This document shows positions 27,501-38,600 of a DNA stretch of 64,000 nt, one piece after another. The translations under genes were made by a program, and so were the position numbers. The DNA lies in the NCBI GenBank assembly GCA_029207755.1, contig JARCOQ010000005.1, forward strand, positions 61,515,414 to 61,579,413. Direction: 5' to 3'. The number at the start of each line of letters is the position of its first letter. The first letter of the stretch is position 1. The notes beneath the pieces were generated by a model. It had not been told where the DNA came from and ran no database searches. It was given only the letters and a program-made list of their open reading frames with translations. This stretch comes from Chamaea fasciata (taxonomy: Eukaryota; Chordata; Aves; Passeriformes; Sylviidae).

Positions 27501-30500
27501 CCCATTTTCATACTCTCGCTACTAATAATCAAGGAAGTACAATTTCAGCTACTATAACTAGAGAAAAAACCCCAAGTTTATAAGCCTATAAACAAACTTA
27601 GGGAGAAACAGAGAAAAATCACTGGGTATAAGAGAACCTCTTTCCTGTTCTGCTGGACTACCTATCTCTAACATGATTTCTGCCTTATTCCCTCATTCTC
27701 AGATCCTGTTGAGGTATATTTAACAAGATCATTAAAGGCTAAACATCTAATTTTCTCAAATAGGTCATTGTACACAGTTGCATTGCTCCAGCAGCAAAGC
27801 AGGCAACTGATTTGTTTTTCTGCTCTTGCTCCCCTCTTTGCACAGCATATGAATTACTTCATCTGTTGTATCAGGCAGTTTTTGTCCAGCCAAATTCTCA
27901 GGTAAGGAGACAACATTTAGATTTCTCTGTGATCCTGCTCCGAATAAAGGGAGGTTGCCCATTCAATAAAAGAATAAAAGAAGATAAGGGTGGCCCAATC
28001 ATCATTTCCCTTCTTCCACAACTAATGTTTCTGGTAACTCAGCCTTTCCAAGTCTCAGTTAAACAAAATTGTAGTGAGGTGTTTAGCAAATGCGTTCCTG
28101 CTCATCCTCCTGATATAACAGAATCAGGGAGGTTGTTCTTTGCATTATTTTTGGATAGCCTTTCTGGCTTATTTCCCCAGCTATTATCTCTATGCTTTGC
28201 CTCCTCCACCCCCTTCACTGTCTTTCCTATGGAGAGAAATTCCTTCCTTCTGTTATTTATAATTAGTTGTAAATGGAATTGCTTAGCACATTGAAATCAT
28301 CCTGTAATACAGCAGGTAGAAAGTATCTTTCTTCTTGACCTACTGGGCCTTTTATCTTAACTGAGTTGAAGAATAGTTTGTTGAGGTATCAAAGCACGTG
28401 ATTCTTTGTCTTCCAGCCATTGATTCTCAAATATAAATGAGACTTGAAGTTTTAAGGCCTGTAGTTGAGAGAATTGATTTCACTTTTTTGTATTAAAATA
28501 TATATGTGTACTTGGAAAAGATCAAATAGTATGCAGGTTGCTTTTTGCAACTCTTGTTGATAAAAAGAGTATTTCTACACTAATAGCAATTTATTTGGAG
28601 GAAGGAGAAGTTTATGGACATTGTTTGTGTGTGTGTGTGTCTGGCATTGCAAATAGATGATTTGCAGCAGTTAAATAATGTTTTGGCAACTAAAGCACTA
28701 TACAGATGAGCACCCTGTCAACAATACTCATTCACTTGGTGCCTAGAAGGTTCTTTATACATTTCTAAATCAATTTCATGCATGACATTTTTTCATCGCT
28801 GATGTCAAGGCCTAGTTTCTCACTCTTCATCTAGTTTCTCACTCTTCATAGAGAACACCATAAACATTTCACTTCTGGGTACACCAGACAACTTAAATAA
28901 AAACACTAATTTTAAAAAATAGGTTCTGATTGGTTCACATTAAAACAACACTTTCAATGACTGCATCACCTTCAGCAGAAACAAAATAAGAGACCAAACA
29001 AACTTTTTGGGTCAGCACCAAGAAAGATGCATTTGTTTCAGTTAAGCAATCTATTCTAAAAAAGAACACAGTAAATTTGTGATTCTTTTTGTAGCCTTTT
29101 GTGATTTGTTTTTCTTTTATTTGAAACAGAATCCAAGTTCTAAGGTGGGCTTTTTTGTTTGTTTTGTGTGCCAGTGTATCAGGAGTTTGATCACCTTTTG
29201 GAGGAGCAGTCCCCCATTGAGTCGTACATCGAGTGGCTGGATTCCATGGTGGACAGATGTGTTGTAAAGGTTGGTAAGGAGGAGTGAGTCACTGATGTGC
29301 GTTATGAGCTTTATTCAGGTAATACATTTTTAGAAAAAGTAAAAGTAATTACAACAACAACAAAAAGAATGGAGTTTGGTAATGAGCAGGACTAAAGCAG
29401 TAATGGGCAAAATCTCACCGGTTTTCATGGAGAATTGCTCGCATTCAGGATTTTGCTTTATTCTGCTCTTTTTATTTTATTCCAAAAGATGGTATTAAAA
29501 AATGAACAAGGTTGATGTTTCCAATCAAAGCAATATTTCAGGGATATGGAGAGATTAATTCAGAGTCATCCTAATGGTATAGAGCAAAGAAAAATATAAT
29601 CTGATCTTTTAAGATTTTAATGAAAAGGATATTTAAGCTAGCAAATTCATTTATATATAACCAAATGTAAAGATGAAAGTCTACATTACCATTCAGTCAA
29701 GGACACATTTATGTTCCTTTTGAGCTGATAAGGAATACCAAGGACTTGTGTTTTATATTAAGTGAATGCAGAAACCTACTAACAAAGCTTTAAAACGTAT
29801 TTTCAAAAGCGATCCAGCATCACCACAATTTTACATTGAGTATGAAAATATATAACCGACTATTTAAACTCCTGTTACTTCTTTGTACTAGGATGCTTTA
29901 TTAGAATTTCAGCTCTTCATTCCAGTTGTTATACTGCTCAGAAGTAAAACTAAAACAAACCAAAATATTCTGCCTCTCTCTCTGCTGCAAAATAGCCATA
30001 TAGAAAACAGGTAATTCTCCAGATTACCTGAAATGCTTTGATTGTTTTGGGGAATTCCTCTTCTAGTCAGTGGAATGCAGTTTGAAATTCAGGCCAGAGC
30101 TGTTAATTTTAATTAACAACTTGACATGAATTTTAATAGCTGACTGGGTGAATCTAATCCTCTAACTCACAAATGGCTATAATAGACATATTTTTGAAGA
30201 GTTAATGCCTAAAGTGTGCTTTCAGGAAAGTATTTTTCCTAGTAAAATGACTAAGTAAAATCACAAAAATAAAAATGAGAAGGAACAAAAAACTCATGTT
30301 CAATATTAATCCTCATTTGAAATAGTAATACAAGTTTGCAGAGTAAATCAAACATTATTGATTATAAATTGCCTTCTTGACTAGGAAGCAAGAAGGAACA
30401 TGTTAGTAATTAGGGTAAAATGAAGATCAGAGCAATTTTTTTGCAGTCTTTTTATCATGTATAAAGGAGATCCAGTCTTGAATACTTATTGTTTCCTCTT

Positions 30501-32596
30501 TCTGAAGGTTGTCCATGGTTATAAGGTGGTTTTCTGTCTAAGGCCATTTTGAGTTTGGGTTTTCTAATTTGTAGTGTATATTTTAATTAAAGACGGCAGT
30601 AAGTAATTTTTCAGTATAAAAAGAGAAGATGGATATAGGCATCATTCAGTATTGCTGGTAGAAATAAAAGTTTCTCCATGTCAGACACATCTCTCTTCTT
30701 GCAGGTAGCTGCCAAGAGACAAGGCTCTTTGAAGAAAGTAGCTCAGCAGTTTCTCCTGATGTGGTCCTGTTTTGGCACTCGAGTGATTCGGGACATGACT
30801 TTGCACAGCGCACCCAGCTTTGGTACTTGGATTTTGTTGTAATCACTGCATGCCACAGTCAAGAAAAATCTGTATCCTAGCTTGTAATGGACATTTTAAG
30901 TGAAAACATAACTGTTTTTCACATGTCCAGTGCTCTATTAAAAATAGGTTGGGGCTATTGACATTTGGAAATAACGCTCAGACAGATGTCTGTCTGCAAG
31001 CTGCAGCCAGGGGAGATAAAAACATTGCTACTTCCTTCTGTTTGTATTTAGGAGCTGCAGAGATCAGACTCACGGCAGCTGAGGGAGTCCATTACAGGAG
31101 CATTACCTAATGCACTTCAGTGCAAAGTGAGCCTGCTTACCCAAACCCCTCTGGCCACATGTCGAGCCAAGAGAGATGACTTTGTGCTGAAGTGGATGAA
31201 AAGCTCTCCAGTGAAACACTTTGCCAGCACTCCTCTTAAAGGACATAGCATTTGAAACTGGTCTTTGCAAAGTGAGTGTTCTTCTATAACCTGGAGAGAG
31301 TCTCTTCCATTTCTTAAGAAGTCAGTCAGAATGAAAAAATAAATTTTTACTTTTTAAATGAAAAATCATGTTGCTTTTCCACACTGTTTGAAAGGGGCCT
31401 TTGTCCTCAGATACAAGAAATTCAGATTAAAATCAGTTAAAAGCAAGAATGACTCGAATGGTGTGCCACGAGTGTGAACATTCAGTCACTTGGGACCAGA
31501 CTTTGCATGAGGGATGCTTTTTATAAATGCACATTTGTCTGAATATGTTTCTGGAAAGATAAATAAAGAATGGTTTTATATGGATATTGCATTGAACAAC
31601 TGCAAGGTTTTCTGCAGGCTGAGCTTTGCTGTCATTTATGCTTTGATAGCCATCTAATAGCATAAATTTGGATACTGTCAGTGAGCTACAATATGATATT
31701 TTTAATATGTTTTATATATTTATAATACATGTAATAGGTATTTATATAACATGTTTATATTTTAATCTGAAACTACTTTGATTTCCATTGTAAAAGAGTT
31801 TTCCAAACTGGTGTTAATGACATCAGGATAGTGAGCTTCCCCAAGGTGATTACAATTTTCAGCAAAAAAACCACAAACCTGTTCAGGTGCAATGCTAGTG
31901 GAGGCAGGATGAGCCCTGAAATTTTGAGTAACAAAACTATATCCTTATCCTATCAGGCAGCAGCTTGGGTTGTCCCTACCCAAGTGTCATAAATTTTATT
32001 TAGCCATAGGACACAAATTGATAATAATCTACATTTATGATGCTATTCTTTCGCTGCAAAGCCATTTGACATATTGTTCGTGAATTAGATTTGAGCAAGT
32101 TCCAAAAGAATAACCCCTGAATGTAAAAAGCTCAAAGCTGGATGGCAGAAACTTCTCTGCACCTAATTTATACAGCTCTTTCTAGCTTTTCAGATTTATA
32201 TATCCATTAAATTAGTTCTATGGAGAGAAACAAAGACTGATTTACTGTTCTAAAAATTTACATATATTTACCTTTGTTCTTAACTTAGATAAAAAGTTTT
32301 GCATTTTTACTGCACTGGGAACTTTTTCAGTGGACTGATTTTTAATTATTTTTTCCACCTGAAACAATATATACACTCAGATGCTCACAGTGAAACTTTT
32401 TTTAGAGTGAAATAATGTGTTAGATGATGGGATTTTTACTATATACAGGACAGTAGATTTTTACCTTTGAAATAGATGATTTCAAAATGTGATTGAAGGA
32501 AGTTGTAATACCTGGCACCGGAGTGACTGGCACAAAAATTGTTCTGCAGAGCTTTTAAGCGTGGTGACATGGGCAGGATAAAACAATCTCTGGCAG

Positions 32597-32638
<42 letters not shown>

Positions 32639-35600
32639 GCTCTCTCTCTTGCTCTGTCTCTCTTTTTCTCTCTGCCTGCCTCCCTCCCTTCCTGCCTCCT
32701 TCTTTCCTGCTTATGCATATCAAAGGCACAGTCAGTGGCAATGTTTGGGTAATGCACCCAGTGTATAAAGTAACTAATTAGTAATAGAAACTCCATTATT
32801 TTCTCCAGATTTGGAAATCTCACTGTTGTTTCGCTACTTACACATAGTTGCTGTATCTCTTAATAGATTCTGATACTTACTGTGCCTTAGCCGGGCATAG
32901 CCATGATTTCTGTTAACTCCTGAAAATGAGAGCTAAATGCTATTTAGTGTTGCAACTGCAGTCTCTTGAATGACTTCTTACCTTTTCCTAAAGAAGTGAT
33001 TGATCTGCTGGCTACAACTGGATCCGTTTCTGTACTTAAATATAGGCTTTAAAGAACCCAACAGTTTCATGTGAGAAACAGTAGGCTGCAGACACAGAAT
33101 AAACTATGGTTCATTGTGCTGAATAGCCACTCTCTGTGAGGCTGAAATGCATGCCCTGGTATCAGTTTCACTCTATAGCTTACATTTAATTCAACTTATT
33201 TAAAAATATAAAAATATTGCATTCATTGCATTCAGTACCAAAGCCTTGTTTGTCTGGTGTCTTTCACGCAAATTCTGGGCTCAAAAACTCTATGCAGAGC
33301 TTAAAAATACACAGTGGGAGAAATAATAGAAGAGGAAGAGAGAAATTCAAAAGAGTGACAAGGGCACTGGAGTGTTTTTAAATGCTGCATTCAGTATTGC
33401 CAACCCCAAGTCTTCAAAATAAAGCATTAGACCCCCCGAAAACAAAGACATTTTTTAAAATAGCAGATCTTAGGTTCTTCTTGTTTCCTTGCTAGCATTA
33501 CAGTGTTTAGAGTTTGCACTTCCAAATATTTTTATGAAACCACAAGCAGCTTTCCTTTTTCATTAATGAAGGCTGAGTAAGGAGTTTGATAAAAAATAGT
33601 TAATACCCTGAGCTTTTTACCATTACATGAAATTTTGCCAGCATTTTAGCTTGTTTTTCTCACCTTAAAGTTACTTACCAGTAGTAACTCCACTAGAGTC
33701 AAATGGAAACTTCCCACTGAAAAACTGTAGTCAGGAGAAGATTCAGCATTTTGTGGAGATTCTTGAAAATCTAGGTTTCCACTGGGGAAATCCTAAGTCA
33801 CCTAACAAGGTGCTCAGCCATATCTGCTCTCTTTATTGCACTGCTAAATCAAATAGGACTTTATTTAACAAGACTTTGAGCCCAAAGGATTTGTAAAAAC
33901 AAGTTCTCTGCAGTAGTTAAGTGAAGATCCCATCCCCACTTTTTAGCCTGGAAAGTCTGGGGAAACCTGTTACCATTGTGATCTGCTAAGTCATATGAAA
34001 CAAATGAAGAATTGGATGGATACTTCAGGCTCACCAGCAGCCAGAGACTTCCTCCCCGTAGCAAAGGTGCTGCAGTCAGCTGTGTCCTGTTTCTGTGCTG
34101 CCTTGCCCAAGAGCACAGGGGCACATGTTCACCTCCCAGGGTGTGTGCCCAGCTCATATCAGTGACAACAAAACCATGCAGGCATGGAGGGAGAGAATGA
34201 AACACAAAGACCATCGGGGTCACAAAGAAAAAGAATGTGCTCGGAGTCACTCTGAAAGCTGAACTGCCAGCTAGAATTGAATTAGGGTTTTGGGTCTTTC
34301 AAACCACTTCTGCCCTACAGCAGCATGTTTGAGTACAGAAATTGGAGTAGGGGTAGTTATGCTTCATTGTGATAAAAGTTAATATCTCAAGATAAACTTG
34401 ACTTTCCTGTGAAGAAATCAGTCATTATGAAATTCAATTGAATTTGAAACTTGTTTGATCTTTTGCCCATGAAAGTATTTCTCCTCAAATGCAATAATGG
34501 AATTTCCAATGGAAAACCTCCATTCAAGGTATTTCGGGGAGGAGGGGGGTTTGTCTGACAGTAGTTGAACTCTGTTTCTTTCTCAGATTATTACTTTTCT
34601 CTGATTTAAGATAGCTGGTGGATGAGCTATTATTTTACCCTCACCATACTTGTCAATTACTTAGTGATTTAAATGAATACGTGTTAAATACTCTGTGCAA
34701 GTCTAAATGAACAAAGAAGCTTTAAAAAAACCAAACCCTCAGTATGATAAAGTCCTGTCTGCAACTATCACAGGTACTTGATGTCATGGAGTCCATTGCA
34801 TAAATTGAACAAAATCCACCTTGATACTTGTCAGTGTCCCCCTGCAAGATGGGTGTTAGTCCTTTCAGGAGGGCATGGCACAATGTCTCAGCTCTGATGT
34901 TTTACTCCTCTTACATTTCCCCCTCAAATGTATCTGTGGTCTCTTCTTACACACCTTTTTTTTCTTGTGATTTGTGATCTAGTGCAAACATTTCTTCACT
35001 ATCCCTGATATGTATTCTTTATAAATTATGGGAAGCAACTCACTTCCTTTCTGTGCAGGTAGTTCAGAAAATTCATACCAGGATGGACCACTAGGACAGA
35101 CAATTTGAGATTCTACTTTTGACAGAAAATGATTCGTCCTTTAGACAATAAGAAATAATTCTAGTGTAGTGCAGTTGTCAAAACTGACATTCAGTGCTAA
35201 TATAGGAGAAGAAGAAGCCTTCAAGTTCCAGCTCTCACCTAGGTAGTCTTCTTGCACCCTAAATCACAACTGCTTGTAGAAGCCCATATAAATCCAGGAA
35301 TGACCAGTTTGCTACTCCCTGGTTTTACTTTGACCTCTCTTGCCTAGAGTAAGAGCAATATTTCAGTACATGGAGGCGGTTTTATTCAGGGCTGTTTGTG
35401 TTGAGTACCGTAATAATTGGTTTAATGAGTGTATTGAGACAATCAATGGCTTTTTTGTTTGTTCACTTTATTACCAGGGTCTTTTCACCTTATACACTTG
35501 ATGTTCGATGACTATGTATTGTACCTGCTAGAATCACTCCATTGTCAGGAGAAAGCTAATGAGTTAATGAGGGCAATGAAGGGAGAAGGAAGCACAGGTG

Positions 35601-38600
35601 AGTTTGTTCTTTTATTCATTAGTTGTTGTTTTGTTCCACTGTTTTCTCTAATTTTTATGTTAGGACATATATTTATCCTTATCTAACCTGCTGAGGCTTA
35701 TCTGGGAGCAAAGCGGTTTTCACTCCTATCATGATGTGAAATAAATCATTTAGGAGGCATCCCTGGTTAACACATTCTGAAAGAGAACTGCCTGCTTCAC
35801 AACGTCACTCTGGATGTCTGAAACCTCATTCCTAAGCACTCACTTGGTGTTTCAGTAAGAAAATTTTTTACCGAACCTTTTGTCTTAGTTAATCTTCTTA
35901 AGCCAGCATTGAATTTCAGTGGACTCAGTGTTAATAAGTTCACTGATACCACTGGATTTCTACCAGTCTAAATAAGCGGAAGAGATGGCAGGAATGAGAA
36001 AAGACAAACGGCAAAGCTGTTGTTTCTGGTACTCTTACATTCTGAGTGGCTGTACAGAAGGAGATTCTGAGTCCTGCTCCACTCCACACTGCCTTGTCAG
36101 AACAGAAGCACGCAGGGATCGCCTTTGGTTTTTCTACTCTGGGTAACCCCTTGTAATGAGAGGTCCTCAATGATCTTTCTCACTTGCATCTCCCATTAAT
36201 TTTGGCAAATTAAACGTCTCTGTCACCTTTGAAAGCTTCATTCTCCATTTTAGCTGTGGCTTCATTTATCGCCCTGTAGATTTATGGGAAGAAAAACATT
36301 TCAGTGATTAGGGTACTTACTATCTTCTGTATGGTGAAAGACTTGAATTTAATTCATTGCCCTGCCATAGCCTCTTGGGTTTTTGATGAACAAGTTGCTT
36401 ATTCTTGCATATTTTCCACATACCTTTAGCAGCTAAAACTATCCAGAATATCCTCCTTTTTTAGTCAATAAAGAAAGAATATCATGGCCCAAAGCCACAG
36501 GAATGCTCCTGGAGATTCCTGTTTCTTCCTAGAAGGTGCAGGAATGTCTAACCCAGACTGGACTCCTAATTTTAGAAATGTAATAGTACATTATAGGAGT
36601 ATAACACTTAAGTTGTCCATGCCCCAGTTTCCTGCCTATGCAACAGGGAAAAGAACACTTTCCTTTCAGAGGTCTTCTGAAGGTATGATGAAGGTTGTAA
36701 TGGTGAATTTTATAGAAGTACTTCTTTCAAAGATTTGTGGTTGCTGCTCTGTATTTCTTGAAATACACTCTACAGAACCTAACTGCTTACATTTTTTTTT
36801 AAGTTTCTCAGTGTTCCTTGGCTCTACCTTTAGCTATGTTTAAAGGGTTTTCTCTCATTCTGCAGCAGAAATACGAGAAGAAATTATTCTGAGTGAACCA
36901 GTTGCTCCAACTCCCTCCCCAGCGCCGTTCTCCCCAGCTAAATCTGCCACTTCTGTGGAAGTGCCCTCTGCCCCGTCACCCATCAGCAACCAGTCCCCAG
37001 AGTATGGTGGCATAACAGCTACTACAGGTAGGTTGGCTCCTGGCAGATAGATCTGCTTGAAGGTGGCTTTTGCACTTGGTCTCCTAAAACTGAGCCTCAG
37101 AACACGATGTACTGGCCTGCAAGATATGAGAAGCCTTTCCAAGCCAGAAATCTGTTCTTACTGTATCCACACATGATATGAAATCTACCAGGAAAAAGAT
37201 CTGATGTTTGGATGTATTATATGCCTGAAGGAAGTGTGCCAAATATTTCAAGTTTAGCGAGGTTTGCAAAATCCCAAATAACTAGTGGTTCAGGAATTCC
37301 TAGCTGGTAAAGTGGGAGATGGGTATCTTTCAACATACTTAACAACCAAATATGTTTAAATAGCTGTGCAAGTTTCTCTTGAGAATCTTTTACACATTGC
37401 TGATAACTTTTATCAATCAGTGTTAGAGATTAGGAATCACAGGTTTGAAGCCTATTTTCAGTGTTATACTCTATTACAGCAACTGATAAGGTCGTTGTAT
37501 TTTGGTGGGCCCACAAATTTAAAAAATCTGCACTTAAGGGACAGCTTAAACTTTTGGGTAGGATTGACAGAAAACAATAAGCATAAAACTAGCTCCTTGT
37601 TTGGGCTGGATAAATGGCCAACATCCTCTGTGCTCTAGAGCAAAACTCATTACCTTTTGGATGTGGGCAGGACAGTCTGTCCATATGATCAAAAGACAGT
37701 GTTCTCTTAATTCATGGAAAGAGAGGCAGAAATGTGAGTGACTTTCAGATGGCATTTCAGCTTTGCAGCTCCTCATTGAATACGACGTATAACCAGAATG
37801 TGGAAACTTTCGCTTTTGTGATGTACCAGAAAAGTTACAAAATCTTCTTGAAAGAATGTCATAAAGTGATGATTTACCACACTAGAGAATTTGGCCGTGG
37901 CTAAAGAACTAATAAATCTTTCTGAAAAACGTTTTTCATGTTTTCAAAGGCGCCACAGGGAAGCACAATGCATGTTGTGTTGGAAAGAGATTTAAAAATA
38001 TTTGTCCCTACATAGCAACTTAAGATTTTTCACTGTTGGAGGCAACACAATAGTTAGGAGGGAAATAGGAAATTATTACCCCTCAGGACAGTTAGACAAG
38101 AGACAGATGATTCCTAGACAGGGTAGGCTACCACACGGCTTCAGTCCAGGTGACAGTGGAGGTGGTGAAGGTTTTTGACTCTTGTTGAAACATTGATGTT
38201 TTGTGGAACTTAACCTGTAGGCATTGTGGGATGGTAGTGATGCCAGAGCCAGAACTTAGTACGATGCAGGGCTGTATGCAGAAATAAAGGACTGAAAAGA
38301 AGGGAACTGTGTGTTCTCCAGGGCCATTGACTGGAATGGAGGTCTGAGAGACTTGTATTTGGGCTGCAGATACATTAACTCCTTGTCCTGTCACTGCAGG
38401 TCCTTGTAAGAAGTCCCTTTCCATCTTTCTCTTCAGGTACTGAAAGACCACAATTGTTGCCATACTATAACTTTTTAGGCAAGAAAGCCATTTCTGATTA
38501 TTTTAGTTCTTTTTTTTCTCAGCTTTTCATGTTAGCTTGTTTTAAAGGCTTTGGTTTTAAAGGAATTGGATTTTACTCTTATGGTCTGGTGCAGTCTCAC

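Larger units (their letters stand above)
25890..29174 (+). other. RFX4: RFX4 intron 8
   Basis: A 3.3 kb intron. It contains a candidate cryptic exon (27,846-27,901), a short GT repeat (28,624-28,640) and a 19-base perfect tandem duplication (28,812-28,849). No named repeat family or gene was recognised. Confidence 0.8.
30823..35477 (+). other. RFX4: RFX4 intron 10 (4.7 kb)
   Basis: It contains the candidate alternative last exon and its putative 3' UTR (31,052 to about 31,580), a 39-base poly-A with adjoining CT-rich tract (32,597-32,705), and otherwise AT-rich sequence without recognised genes. Confidence 0.8.

Noticed and set aside
27812..28294. 160-codon open frame in RFX4 intron 8
   Set aside because: Hydrophobic, low-complexity translation with no family resemblance. 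Only the small segment with splice-like borders was kept as a weak candidate exon.
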